A DNA stretch of 64,000 bases from DATBGO01 sp050011895 (GCA_050011895.1 JBEKIF010000015.1:1-64000), one strand, 5' to 3'; counted from the first letter of the stretch, positions 17,514 through 25,946 are shown. The notes: generated by a model from the sequence alone, not told the origin. Program-made: numbers and translations.

Positions 17514-18128
17514 TCATTCGGCGGCCCGGCGCTGGGCCGCGTCGAATGGTGCCAGCAGGATCCGCAACAGCGCAGCGAGGTGGCCCTGCTGGCCAGCGTC
17601 CAGCGCGGTGAGCAGGTCCCGCTCGCTCCTGAGCAGGTCGGCGAGGGCAGCGTCGACGGTGGCCAGCCCGCACTGGGTAAGGACGACCAGCACGCCCCTC
17701 TTGTCCTGCGGGTCGGGCTGCCTGCTGACCAGCCCGGCGTCAGCTAGCCGGTCAATCCGGTTCGTCATCGTGCCTGACGTGACGAGGGTGGCGCGGAGCA
17801 GCGCTCCGGGGCTCAGCTGATACGGCGGGCCCTGCCTGCGCAGCGCGGACAGGACGTCGAACTCCCACGACTCAAGCCCGTGCGCGGCGAACGCCGCCCG
17901 CCGGGCCCGGTCCAGGTGCCTGGCCAGCCGGGAGATGCGGCTGAGGACCTGGAGCGGTTCGACGTCAAGGTCGGGGCGCTCGGCACGCCAGCCCGCGACC
18001 AGTTCATCAACCTCGTCGGTGAGCGGATCTGCGGCTACGGTGATGTCGGCGGTACCGCCAGCCGGTCCCGTGCCGCGAGCTGGACCGCGGCGTTGCTGCT
18101 CCATGGCCTGCAGCATATCTCTTGACAT
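17514..18128 (-). CDS. MarR-family regulator, TamR-like
   Basis: MarR winged-helix regulator of 204 aa. It has the wHTH signature LESWEFDVLSALRRQG, the recognition region LVTSGTMTNRIDRLADAGLV and the wing DPQDKRGVLVVLT. An extra 55-residue N-terminal segment is present. It is divergently transcribed from a trans-aconitate methyltransferase gene (ATG to ATG 61 bp), the arrangement of TamR in Streptomyces coelicolor, where TamR is reported to respond to aconitate/citrate-type ligands and control tam and TCA-cycle genes. Palindromic sites lie in the shared promoter, one overlapping the marR start. The functional name is by context and family, hence no symbol is given. Confidence 0.87.
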   Translation of the reverse strand: MSRDMLQAMEQQRRGPARGTGPAGGTADITVAADPLTDEVDELVAGWRAERPDLDVEPLQVLSRISRLARHLDRARRAAFAAHGLESWEFDVLSALRRQGPPYQLSPGALLRATLVTSGTMTNRIDRLADAGLVSRQPDPQDKRGVLVVLTQCGLATVDAALADLLRSERDLLTALDAGQQGHLAALLRILLAPFDAAQRRAAE

Positions 18129-18171
18129 CGAGACTTCACGCTAGGTAGGAATTGGTTATCTTGACGTCAAG
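18118..18171. promoter_or_regulatory. MarR/TamR operator pair between marR and tam
   Basis: A perfect 12-bp palindrome CTTGACGTCAAG occupies 18160-18171. A related site, CTTGACATCGAG (10 of 12 matching), occupies 18121-18132 and covers the marR start codon. TTGACA at 18122-18127 could serve as the -35 for tam with TAGGAA 18 bp on at 18146-18151, putting the perfect site just downstream of the transcription start. Binding here would repress both genes. Confidence 0.7.
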
Positions 18172-18188
18172 GAACTTAGGAGGCGGCG

Positions 18189-19001
18189 ATGTGGGACCCG
18201 GACCAGTACCGGCGCTTCGCCGACGAGCGGTCGCGGCCGTTCGCCGACCTGCTCGCGAGGGTCGGGGCGCAGCAGCCCCGGCTGGTTGCGGACCTGGGCT
18301 GCGGACCGGGTGACCTGACCGCCACGCTGGCCGGCCGCTGGCCGGATGCCGAGGTCCGCGGGGTCGACAACTCGGCCGAGATGATCAGCGATGCGCAGGC
18401 GCTGACCGCGCCAGGCCCGGCGGGCAATCCCGCGCGTGAGGTCCAGGAGGGGATACGCCGGCGGCTCAGCTTCACGCTCGCCGACGTGCGGGAGTGGCGG
18501 CCGGACCGTCCGGCCGACGTGATCGTCTCCAACGCCGTCCTGCAATGGATCCCCGACCAGCTGGACGCCCTGGCCAGCTGGACCGGCTTTCTTGCCGTCG
18601 GCGGGTGGCTGGCCATTCAGGTGCCAGGCAACTTCGATCAGCCCAGCCACGCCATCCTGCGTGAGCTCGCGAGTTCGCCGCCGTGGCGCCCGCTGCTCGC
18701 CGACGTGCAGCTCAACCGGCAGTCGGCGGAGCCGGCCGAGTATCTCGACCTGCTCGCACGCGCTGGCTGCGAGGTGGACGCCTGGGAGACGACCTATCTG
18801 CATGTGCTGCCGGGCGCCGATCCAGTGCTCGACTGGTATCGCGGTACGGGGCTGCGGCCGGTGCTCGCCGCGCTCTCGCCCGGGCGGGCCGCAGAATTCG
18901 CCGCCGAGTACGGCGCCCGGCTGCGCCGGGCATATCCGGCGGCCCCCTATGGCACCGTGCTGCCGTTCCGGCGCGTCTTCGCGGTGGCTGTCCGCAGGTA
19001 G
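18189..19001 (+). CDS. tam: trans-Aconitate 2-methyltransferase
   Basis: SAM-dependent methyltransferase of 270 aa. It follows the E. coli Tam pattern closely: WDPDQYRRFADERSRPFADLLARV at the start (split by the usual helix), VADLGCGPGDLTATLAGRW (motif I), GVDNSAEMI, VSNAVLQWIPDQ, LAIQVPGNFDQPSHAILRE, GCEVDAWETTYLHVLPG and WYRGTGLRP. Family knowledge: it methylates trans-aconitate, a spontaneous isomer of cis-aconitate that inhibits aconitase. The ATG at 18189 has AGGAGG 18178-18183. Divergent from the MarR gene with shared operators. Confidence 0.9.
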   Translation: MWDPDQYRRFADERSRPFADLLARVGAQQPRLVADLGCGPGDLTATLAGRWPDAEVRGVDNSAEMISDAQALTAPGPAGNPAREVQEGIRRRLSFTLADVREWRPDRPADVIVSNAVLQWIPDQLDALASWTGFLAVGGWLAIQVPGNFDQPSHAILRELASSPPWRPLLADVQLNRQSAEPAEYLDLLARAGCEVDAWETTYLHVLPGADPVLDWYRGTGLRPVLAALSPGRAAEFAAEYGARLRRAYPAAPYGTVLPFRRVFAVAVRR

Positions 19002-19111
19002 CCGGCCGGTCCGGAGCAGCCTGGCGGCCAGTTGACCCGGCTGGACGGCTCCGTCGATGCTCACGCGGGACAGCGCCAGGACCCGAGCTGGCGGCGGGCG
19101 CCGACGGGACG

Positions 19112-19768
19112 TTAATCCATCTCCCTGAGTATCTGCATCGCCGCCGGCGAGATGCTTGGCTTGGGATCGAGCGTGGAGAGCCCGTTCCAGGCCAGGTTCA
19201 CCAGGTGCGCGGCCACCTCCTCCAGCTTGGGCTTCCGCGCGTCCAGCCACCACTGGCCGGTGAACACCACCATGCCGACGAGCATCTGTGCGTACATCGG
19301 CGCGAGCTTGGGGTCGTAGCCGCGGGATTTGAGCACGTCGCCGAGGATGTACTCGACCTGGCTGGCGATGTCGCTGATCAGGCTGGCGAAGGTCCCGGAC
19401 CCTGAGGCGGGGTTCGAGTCGCGGACCAGGATCCGGAAACCATCGGAGTTGTCCTGGATATACCTGAGCAAGACAACGGCGGCCACCTCGAACTTGGCGG
19501 TGGTGTCCTCTCCTTCAAGAAGGCGGGTCGCCATGGCGATGAAGCGCTCCACCTCACGGTCGACGACGACCGCGTACAGCCCTTCCTTCCCGCCGAAATG
19601 TTCGTAAACGACCGGCTTTGAGACACCCGCCTTCGCGGCGATCTCCTCGATTGACGTGCCGTCGAGGCCGCGTTCGGCGAACAGGCGGCGGCCGATGTCG
19701 AGTAGCTGAGCTCGGCGTTCTGTGCCAGTCATCCTCTTGCGACCTGGGCCGGGCGGTTGGCTTGTCAC
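19112..19768 (-). CDS. TetR-family transcriptional regulator
   Basis: TetR regulator of 218 aa. The N-terminal helix-turn-helix is clear: RRAQLLDIGRRLFAERGLDG then IEEIAAKAGVSKPVVYEHFG. The C-terminal ligand domain is helical (VEYILGDVLKSRGYDPKL, TGQWWLDARKPKLEEVAAHL) and fits a fatty-acyl or similar ligand. GTG 19768 has GGAG five bases upstream; an ATG 12 codons later is a possible alternative. It lies 28 bp downstream of the desaturase gene on the same strand, so the pair forms an operon and the regulator probably acts on the operator-rich region before the desaturase. Confidence 0.9.
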   Translation of the reverse strand: MTSQPPGPGRKRMTGTERRAQLLDIGRRLFAERGLDGTSIEEIAAKAGVSKPVVYEHFGGKEGLYAVVVDREVERFIAMATRLLEGEDTTAKFEVAAVVLLRYIQDNSDGFRILVRDSNPASGSGTFASLISDIASQVEYILGDVLKSRGYDPKLAPMYAQMLVGMVVFTGQWWLDARKPKLEEVAAHLVNLAWNGLSTLDPKPSISPAAMQILREMD

Positions 19769-19796
19769 TGCTCCATCATGTCGGCCGACGGCTCGC

Positions 19797-20861
19797 TCAG
19801 CCAGTCGCCCGTGAGCCGGCCCGCCTGGTCATGGACCCCAGCTTCCTTGGCTTGCCTGAGCCGCCCAGCTGCCTGCCCGTCAGCCGGTTCTCTTCCGGCC
19901 ACCGCACGTCATAAACCCAGCCGACCTTCTCGGCCGCCCAGATGAGCCGGGCCGCGATGTCGATCTGCCCCTTGAGTACCCCGTGACGTGCGCAGGTCGG
20001 GTCGGAGTGATGCAGGTTATGCCACGACTCACCGAACGACAGGATCGCCAGCCAGGCAACGTTCCTTGACTTGTCCCTGACCTCGAACTCCTCCCTGCCG
20101 AAGGTGTGGCAGATGGAATTGATCGACCAGGTCACGTGGTGCAGGAAGGAGATCCGCACCAGGCTGGCCCAGAAGAATGCGAGGACGGCGCCCTGCCAGG
20201 ACCAGGCCCAGAGGCCGCCGATAAGCGCCGGCGCCAGCAGCGAGGCCGCGACCAGCCAGCCGAATGACCTGGAGATCCGCCGGACGTCGGAGTCGGCTAG
20301 CCAGTCGGGGCAGAACTTCTGCTGCGAGGTGCGGTCGGCATCGAACATCCAGCCCATATGGGCGAATACCAGGCCCTTGCTGAGGGCTTTCCAGTCCTCG
20401 CCGAAGCGCCATGGCGAGTGCGGGTCGCCCTCCTTGTCGCTGTACTTGTGGTGCCTGCGGTGGTCGGCGACCCAGGTCAGCACCGGCCCCTCGACGGCGA
20501 GGGATCCGGCGACCGCGAGGGCGATCTTGAATCCCCGGACGGCCTTGAAGGATCCATGGGTGAAGTAGCGGTGGAAGCCCATGCTGATCCCCAGGCCGGA
20601 CACCGCGTAGAAGACCAAGGCCAGCACGACGTCGTGCCAGTTGAGCAGCCCCCATCGCCAGGCGAGCGGCGCGGCCGCGGCAAGCGCGAGCATCGGCACG
20701 CCGACGAAGGTGGCGACCAGGATCCGCTCCCCGGTGCCAGCCCCCTCCCGGTCAAGGTCCGGGCGCGGCCCGCCCGCGGCCGGCCGCGGGGGCCCGCCCG
20801 CGGCCGGCCGCGGGGGTGCGAGCACGGCGCTCCGCGTCGCGGTGTCGGCGGGAGCTGTCAT
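19797..20861 (-). CDS. Membrane fatty-acid (acyl-CoA/acyl-lipid) delta-9-type desaturase
   Basis: Membrane di-iron desaturase of 354 aa. All three histidine boxes are present: HRYFTHG, DHRRHHKYSD and SWHNLHHSDP. Two pairs of hydrophobic segments flank them (LVATFVGVPMLALAAAAPLA, VVLALVFYAVSGLGISMGF, then LLAPALIGGLWAW and AVLAFFWASLV). Family knowledge: it introduces a cis double bond into a saturated acyl chain using O2 and an electron donor; no ferredoxin/reductase gene adjoins. The N-terminus has a perfect 24-nt tandem duplication (PPRPAAGG twice). First gene of a two-gene operon with tetR. Confidence 0.92.
   Translation of the reverse strand: MTAPADTATRSAVLAPPRPAAGGPPRPAAGGPRPDLDREGAGTGERILVATFVGVPMLALAAAAPLAWRWGLLNWHDVVLALVFYAVSGLGISMGFHRYFTHGSFKAVRGFKIALAVAGSLAVEGPVLTWVADHRRHHKYSDKEGDPHSPWRFGEDWKALSKGLVFAHMGWMFDADRTSQQKFCPDWLADSDVRRISRSFGWLVAASLLAPALIGGLWAWSWQGAVLAFFWASLVRISFLHHVTWSINSICHTFGREEFEVRDKSRNVAWLAILSFGESWHNLHHSDPTCARHGVLKGQIDIAARLIWAAEKVGWVYDVRWPEENRLTGRQLGGSGKPRKLGSMTRRAGSRATG
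20767..20814. repeat. Perfect 24-nt tandem duplication in the desaturase N-terminus
   Basis: Two identical 24-nt copies occupy 20767-20790 and 20791-20814. They encode a repeated Pro/Ala/Gly-rich octapeptide ahead of the first membrane segment, outside the conserved domain. Confidence 0.9.
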
Positions 20862-20947
20862 GGCGATCCTCGCTCAGCTTCGGAGACGTGTGGCCAGAGA
20901 CTGCGAGCGCTCCGCATGTACCGAGATCATGGGCGATGCAAATACGC

Positions 20948-20986
20948 TTACGTAACCGTAGGCTACGACACCGTAGGTTGTGCAAG
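20948..20986 (-). promoter_or_regulatory. Promoter and TetR-type operator cluster of the desaturase operon
   Basis: A compact set of dyads lies 87-125 bp upstream of the desaturase start: TTACGTAA (20948-20955), CGTAG-G-CTACG (20957-20967) and CTACG-ACAC-CGTAG (20963-20976), plus two direct copies of ACCGTAGG (20955-20962, 20970-20977). On the minus strand TTGCAC and TACGGT (19-bp spacer) could be -35/-10 boxes framing these dyads. The co-operonic TetR protein is the obvious candidate ligand-responsive repressor. Confidence 0.55.
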
Positions 20987-21217
20987 TACCTGGCCAATAG
21001 TTCACGAAGTTGTCATGTTGGCCCCGCCCGTCAAAAACGCCCTGCCCGCGACCGCGGCCGGTAGTCGCCAGGCCCGGACGCAGCGGCTGGGCGGATGCGT
21101 CCGGGCGGGGTTGTTCCTGGACCTGGGCTGGGAGTGCGATCGCGGCCGGGGCTGCCCCTGGCGAGTGCTGCGGGGCAGCCCCGGCGGTCGTCGGTAGAGT
21201 ATTTGGGCGGTTCGCAA
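20987..21217. other. Intergenic region with a strong dyad before tRNA-Gln
   Basis: No gene is seen between the desaturase promoter and the tRNA. CCCGGACGC (21073-21081) pairs perfectly with GCGTCCGGG (21097-21105) around a 15-nt loop, a hairpin that could be a terminator without a T-run. TAGAGT at 21195-21200, ending 17 bp before the tRNA 5' end, is a plausible -10 for the tRNA. Confidence 0.45.
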
Positions 21218-21289
21218 TCCCGGGTCGTCTAATCGGCAGGACTAGGGCCTTTGGAGCCCTGAACCGAGGTTCGAATCCTCGCCCGGGAG
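21218..21289 (+). tRNA. tRNA-Gln, anticodon UUG
   Basis: A 72-nt cloverleaf folds by eye: acceptor TCCCGGG (21218-21224) with CCCGGGA (21282-21288); D-arm GTC/GAC around TAATCGGCAG; anticodon stem AGGGC/GCCCT with loop CTTTGGA giving anticodon TTG; T-arm CGAGG/CCTCG around TTCGAAT. The discriminator base is G, usual for Gln. The CCA end is not encoded (GCA follows). It reads CAA codons. In Streptomyces-type chromosomes a tRNA-Gln lies near glmU-prs; here prs follows directly and glmU is not in between. Confidence 0.93.
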
Positions 21290-21476
21290 CAGCATCAGCC
21301 CGATTCGAGCGGCGTGGCCGGCCAGTCGAGCAGCCTGGTTCCGGCCACTGCGGCACGCAGGCGAGTGACTCAGCAGGGTCGGACGGGTCCTTGCCCGGCG
21401 GTATCCTGCGGTGGTCGAGAGCGTGAACCGGCGGGCGATTAGCGCCGCGGCGCGGCGCGAGGGAAAGGCGGAAGCC

Positions 21477-22454
21477 GTGACCGGAATCACCACGACCGGC
21501 GAGAAGAAGCTGCTGCTTTTCTCGGGCCGCTCCCATCCCGAGCTGACCGATGAGATTGCCGGCTGCCTGGGCATCGAGCCGACCCCGACCACCCTGTCCG
21601 ACTTCCCGAACGGCGAGATCTTCGTGCGTTTCCTCGAGTCGGTGCGCGGCTGTGACGCGTTCGTACTGCAGAGCCACCCGGCTCCGATCAACGAATGGAT
21701 CATGGAGCAGCTGATCATGGTCGACGCCCTGAAGCGGGCGTCGGCGAAACGGATCACCGTCGTGACCCCGTTCTTCGGCTATGCGCGCCAGGACAAGAAG
21801 AGCCGGGGCAGGGAGCCGATCTCGGCTCGCCTGATGGCGGACCTGTTCGCCACCGCCGGAGCCGACCGGCTGATGGCTGTCGACCTGCACACAGCGCAGA
21901 TCCAGGGCTTCTTCGACGGCCCGGTGGACCACCTCTTCGCGCTGCCGATCCTGGCCTCTTACATCGCGGACCGGCTCGAGATGTCGCAGGTCACCGTCGT
22001 GGCGCCGGACGCTGGCCGGGTGCGGGTCTGCGAGCGGTGGACCGACAGGCTGGGCTGCCCGCTGGCCATCATCCACAAGCGCCGCGACCCTGACGCCAGC
22101 AACCGGGTGAAGGTCCTCGAGGTTGTCGGCCGGGTAAAGGGACGTACCTGCATCATCGTTGATGACATGATCGACACGGGCTCGACGATCATCAACGCTG
22201 CCGAAGCGCTGTTCGATCAAGGCGCGACGCAGGTCATCGTCACGGCTACCCATGGCGTGCTGTCTGGCCCGGCGGTGGACTCGCTGAAGAACTCGCGTAT
22301 CAGCGAAGTGATCATGACGAACACGCTTCCGATCCCGGCCGAGAAGCGGTTCGACAAGCTCACTGTCCTGTCGATCGCGCCGTTGATCGCCCGGGCGATC
22401 AACGAGGTGTTCAGTGACGGCTCGGTGACCAGCCTCTTCGATGGCCAGAGCTAA
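21477..22454 (+). CDS. prs: Ribose-phosphate pyrophosphokinase
   Basis: PRPP synthetase of 325 aa, making PRPP from ribose-5-phosphate and ATP for purine, pyrimidine, His and Trp synthesis. Signature elements: LFSGRSHPELTDEIAG, ADFPNGEIFVRF-like DFPNGE, FGYARQDKKSRGREPIS, VDLHTAQIQGFFDGPVDHL, the PRPP loop IIVDDMIDTGSTI and ATHGVLSGPA. I chose GTG 21477 (VTGITTTGEKK) rather than the longer frame from 21411 because actinobacterial Prs proteins start MTGI..TGEKK and GGAAAGGCGGAA precedes it. Followed by a strong hairpin, so it is probably not co-transcribed with the next gene. Confidence 0.96.
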   Translation: MTGITTTGEKKLLLFSGRSHPELTDEIAGCLGIEPTPTTLSDFPNGEIFVRFLESVRGCDAFVLQSHPAPINEWIMEQLIMVDALKRASAKRITVVTPFFGYARQDKKSRGREPISARLMADLFATAGADRLMAVDLHTAQIQGFFDGPVDHLFALPILASYIADRLEMSQVTVVAPDAGRVRVCERWTDRLGCPLAIIHKRRDPDASNRVKVLEVVGRVKGRTCIIVDDMIDTGSTIINAAEALFDQGATQVIVTATHGVLSGPAVDSLKNSRISEVIMTNTLPIPAEKRFDKLTVLSIAPLIARAINEVFSDGSVTSLFDGQS

Positions 22455-22465
22455 CGCTAAGGTGA

Positions 22466-22510
22466 CCGCTGCCTCCGGCCCCCCAGCAAAAAGCGAACGG
22501 AGAGCAGCGG
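22466..22510 (+). terminator. Hairpin terminator after prs
   Basis: CCGCTGCCTCCG (22466-22477) pairs with CGGAGAGCAGCGG (22498-22510) with a single bulged A, starting 11 bp after the prs stop. There is no T-run, as is common in high-GC actinomycetes. A second dyad, CTGCGGAC/GTCCGCAG, follows at 22528-22560. Confidence 0.6.
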
Positions 22511-22751
22511 CCACCAGCTCAGCCGCCCTGCGGACTGCGCCCCCGCTAGGCGGTCCGCAGCATGGCTTGGCTGCGTTTCGGTGCGTCGCCGGTGACTGGG
22601 CTGGTTAGCTTCGGCCGGCGTGCAGGTGAGCTGGCTGCTACGAAGTGTGCCCATGAGGTATTGCGCGCCGATTGAGTACCGGTTGCGCGGCTTCGCTGAG
22701 CCGGTCGGCGCGACCGTGGCCGCGGCGCCCGCGGGACCACCCAAGTTTGGC

Positions 22752-22777
22752 TATCTGTGACGACCTGGTTACAGATA
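22752..22777. promoter_or_regulatory. Palindromic candidate operator upstream of the SARP gene
   Basis: TATCTGTGAC and GTTACAGATA form 10-bp inverted arms with one mismatch around a 6-bp spacer (GACCTG). The site stands out as AT-rich in a GC-rich interval and lies 33 bp before the earliest possible SARP start and 143 bp before the preferred one. It is the best candidate regulatory site in the 466-bp gap between prs and the regulator; I see no gene in that gap. Confidence 0.5.
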
Positions 22778-22920
22778 AGCATGAGTACCGGCGCTTGCCA
22801 CCTGATTGAGTGATAATGGAGTCACTTCGTTCCCCCGCACCGGCCGGGTGGCAGGGGCTCGGGCGGAATGGTGGGCCTGCTCGGAATGACGGAATTGGCG
22901 CTCCCGGACGGGACGGCGTA

Positions 22921-25803
22921 GTGCGGTTTCGGATCCTGGGGCCGCTGGAGGTCTGGACTGGCCAGGACTGGGGCGGGATCGGCGCGCCCAAGTGGCGGTC
23001 GCTCCTGGCCGCGCTGCTGCTCAACCCCGGTCAGGCCGTCTCCGCCGACCGGCTGATTGCCGAGCTCTGGGGCGACGAGCCGCCGCCTAGCGCGCCGAAC
23101 CTGCTCAGTGTCTACGTGCTGCGGCTGCGCAGGCTACTCGGCGACGCGGAGGGCCACGTCCTTGCCACCCGGGCCCCCGGATACCAGCTCAGGCTGGGCG
23201 TCGGCGACCTGGATGCGCGGTCGTTCGAGCTGCTCGTGACGCAGGGCCGGCAGGCGCTCGGCGCCGGGGACCCGCGGCGCGCAGCCGTCGTGCTCGCCGA
23301 GGCGCTGACGCTGTGGCGGGGCAGTGCGCTCGCGGATGTGCCGCCTTCGCCCCTGGTAACCGCAGAAGCCGGCCGGCTTGAGGAGTCGCGCCTGGCCGCG
23401 CTGGAGCTGCGGGCCGAGGCGGAGCTAGGCTGCGGGCGGCATGATCAGCTGGTACCTGAGCTGCGCAGGCTGATCTCTGACCAGCCGCTCAGGGAAGAAC
23501 TATGGGGCCTGCTCATCCGGGCGCTCGACGGGGCCGGACGCCACGCTGAGGCGGTGGCTGCGTACGGCCAGGCCCGCGAGGTCATCGCCGACGAGCTCGG
23601 CGTGGATCCCGGCACCGAGCTGCAGCGGCTGTACCTGGCCATGCTCTCGGCTGGCCGCGGGCCAGGACCCGGCCGGGCACCGGCGGCGCCGGTCGCCGCG
23701 CCCCGGACCGCGCGCCCTGCCGCGCCGGACGCCGCGGCTCCGGGTGGGGCCGCCCGGGAACCAACGTCGGTGCCTGCGCAGCTGCCCGCTGACCTCGCCG
23801 ATTTCACCGGGCGGGAAGGGCACGTGCGGCAGCTTCGCAGCCTGCTCACGGAAGCGCAGCTGTCGGACAACCCGGCCGCAGTGGCGGTGGCGGTAGTGGC
23901 AGGTGCCGGGGGGCTGGGCAAGACCGCCCTGTCGGTGCACGCCGCGCATGCGATGCGCTCGTTCTTTCCCGATGGCCAGCTCTACGTGAGCCTGCTCGGC
24001 GCCAGCCGGCAGCCGCTTCCTCCTGACGAGGTCCTGGCCAGGCTGCTGCGGGACCTCGGGGTGCAGGGCGCCCGCATCCCGGTTGGCCAGGAAGAGCGCG
24101 CCGCGCTGTACCGAACCAGGCTGGCCGGCCGACGGACGCTGATCCTGCTCGATGACGCCAGGGACGCGGCCCAGGTCCGGCCGCAGCTGCCGGGGACCGC
24201 CTCGTGCGCCGTGATCGTAACCTCCCGGCACCGGCTTTCCGACCTGGCCGGAAGCAGGCTGGTAGATCTCGACGTCCTCGACGAGGATGAGGCCCGGCTG
24301 CTGTTCATCCGCATGATCGGAACGGACCGCGCCGCCGCCGAGCCGGCTGCGGTTCGCGAGGTCCTGGCCGCTTGCGCCGGGCTGCCGCTCGCCATCCGGA
24401 TCGCGGGCGCCCGGCTGACGGCCCGCCGCAGCTGGAGCGTCGGGGCGCTCGCCGAACGGCTCGCTGACCAGCGCCGCCGGATGGACGAGTTCACCGCGGG
24501 GGACCTGGCCATCCGGGCCTGCTTCCAGGTCAGCTTCGACGAGCTGCCCCGCCCGGGCCGTCCGGATGAGGCGGACCCCGCCCACGTGTTCCGGCTGCTC
24601 GGGGTGTGGCAGGGGCCATCCATCGGGCTGCGGGCGGCCGCGGCCATGCTCGGGCAGCCGGAGGGTCCTGTCGGGGACGCGCTTGAACTGCTTACCGACG
24701 CCAATCTGGTGGACTCCCCGGCCCCGGACAGATATAGATTCCATGATCTGCTGCGCGCATACGCTGAGGAAAAAGCATTTGCGCAAGAGCCCGCCCCGGC
24801 GATCGAGGATGCGGTGCGCAGGGTGCTGACCTGGTATCTGCGCAGCGCCGATGCGGCCGCAAACGCGGTATCGCCGTACCGGAATCCGGTTCCGCTCGGA
24901 CCGCCGGAGCCCGGCATCCAGCCGCAGGCCTTCGGCACCGGGGACGAAGCGCTCCGCTGGTGCGAGGTGGAGCGTGCCAACCTGGTGGCGGCTACCCGGC
25001 AGGCAGCGGCGCAAGGGCTGCACGACATCGCCTGGAAGCTTCCGGTGACCGCAATGATCTGCTTTGAACTGCATGGATATCGTGCAGAATGGATCACAAC
25101 GCATCATATTGCCCTGGCCAGCGCGCTAAAGCTCGGTGACCGTCTTGGCGAGGCTCGGGTGCTGAACAACCTCGGCGTTGTCCTCGGCCAGCAGCACGCC
25201 GACGACGCGATCGGCTATTTCGAGCGGGCGCTGGCCATTTACCGTGAGACCGGGGACCGCTGGGGCCAGGCACAGGCCACGAACAACCTGGCTTTCAGCT
25301 ACCGGTTCCTCGGACGACACAAGGAAGCAGCCGAGGCGCTGCTGGCCGCGCTCGATCTGCAGCGCGAGGTTGGCCAGCGATACGGCGAAGGGATCGCGCT
25401 CTGCAACCTGGGCGAGGCGTACCTTGATCTCCGGCGTTTTGCGGACGCGATCTCCCGGTCGCACGAGGCGCTGGCCGTGGCCCGCGGAATCGGCTCGGCG
25501 CGGCTGGAAGGTTATGCCAGGTACAACCTGGGCCGGGCGGGCCTGGAACTCGGCAGCACTGCCGAGGCGGTCGGACTGCTCGAGCAGGCACTGGCCATCC
25601 ATATCGCTGGCGGAGACAAGTACGGCGAGGCGCAGGACCTGCATCAGATCGGCATCGCGTACGGCCTGGCCGGACGGCCCGATGATGCGCGCGAGGCGCT
25701 GGCCAGGGCCTGGCGCCTCTTCGAGGCCCTTGGCGATGACAAGCAGGCTGAAGAGGTGCGCTCCCGGCTGCGAGATTCCGGGGCGCAGCCCCCGCAGGCC
25801 TGA
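22921..25803 (+). CDS. AfsR/SARP-type regulator with NB-ARC and TPR domains
   Basis: Large regulator of about 960 aa. Order: OmpR-like winged helix (VRFRILGPLEVW..., AALLLNPGQAVSADRLIAEL), bacterial transcriptional activator domain to residue ~250, an Ala/Pro linker, NB-ARC NTPase (P-loop VVAGAGGLGKTAL, Walker B LILLDDARD, GLPLAIRIAGARL), then tetratricopeptide repeats over the last ~300 residues (NNLGVVLGQQ, NNLAFSYRFLGRHKEA, CNLGEAYLDLRRF). GTG 22921 is preferred: SARPs begin at this strand, and the upstream 37 codons to GTG 22810 have clearly lower G/C at third positions. It sits between prs and rplY, an unusual site. Its target genes are unknown. Confidence 0.9.
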   Translation: MRFRILGPLEVWTGQDWGGIGAPKWRSLLAALLLNPGQAVSADRLIAELWGDEPPPSAPNLLSVYVLRLRRLLGDAEGHVLATRAPGYQLRLGVGDLDARSFELLVTQGRQALGAGDPRRAAVVLAEALTLWRGSALADVPPSPLVTAEAGRLEESRLAALELRAEAELGCGRHDQLVPELRRLISDQPLREELWGLLIRALDGAGRHAEAVAAYGQAREVIADELGVDPGTELQRLYLAMLSAGRGPGPGRAPAAPVAAPRTARPAAPDAAAPGGAAREPTSVPAQLPADLADFTGREGHVRQLRSLLTEAQLSDNPAAVAVAVVAGAGGLGKTALSVHAAHAMRSFFPDGQLYVSLLGASRQPLPPDEVLARLLRDLGVQGARIPVGQEERAALYRTRLAGRRTLILLDDARDAAQVRPQLPGTASCAVIVTSRHRLSDLAGSRLVDLDVLDEDEARLLFIRMIGTDRAAAEPAAVREVLAACAGLPLAIRIAGARLTARRSWSVGALAERLADQRRRMDEFTAGDLAIRACFQVSFDELPRPGRPDEADPAHVFRLLGVWQGPSIGLRAAAAMLGQPEGPVGDALELLTDANLVDSPAPDRYRFHDLLRAYAEEKAFAQEPAPAIEDAVRRVLTWYLRSADAAANAVSPYRNPVPLGPPEPGIQPQAFGTGDEALRWCEVERANLVAATRQAAAQGLHDIAWKLPVTAMICFELHGYRAEWITTHHIALASALKLGDRLGEARVLNNLGVVLGQQHADDAIGYFERALAIYRETGDRWGQAQATNNLAFSYRFLGRHKEAAEALLAALDLQREVGQRYGEGIALCNLGEAYLDLRRFADAISRSHEALAVARGIGSARLEGYARYNLGRAGLELGSTAEAVGLLEQALAIHIAGGDKYGEAQDLHQIGIAYGLAGRPDDAREALARAWRLFEALGDDKQAEEVRSRLRDSGAQPPQA

Positions 25804-25946
25804 TCCGGCTATCGGCAGGCGGTAAATCGATGCGGTCAAATGGTCGCCATTTCCGGTATTTCCGTTGCCGCGACCTATTACGATTTCGATCGCCAGTTAC
25901 CGCGCCGGTCCTGGCTCACCCGGGTCAGGCCAGTTAGGGGACGATC
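25804..25946. other. AT-richer intergenic leader before the repeat-peptide gene
   Basis: The 143 bp after the SARP stop are notably less GC-rich and contain a short direct repeat ATTTCCG (in CCATTTCCGGTATTTCCG). Promoter elements cannot be assigned with confidence. Confidence 0.3.

Noticed and set aside
20874..22514. 546-aa open frame on the minus strand
   Set aside because: It is antisense to prs and covers tRNA-Gln; its residues are low-complexity (His/Arg-rich) with no domain, and the plus-strand prs is unmistakable.
22810..22920. SARP N-terminal extension from GTG 22810
   Set aside because: The extra 37 codons have low third-position GC and no family counterpart; GTG 22921 begins at the conserved first strand.
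23500..25107. 535-aa open frame on the minus strand
   Set aside because: Shadow of the SARP regulator; high GC leaves few stops in the opposite strand and the protein shows no motif.
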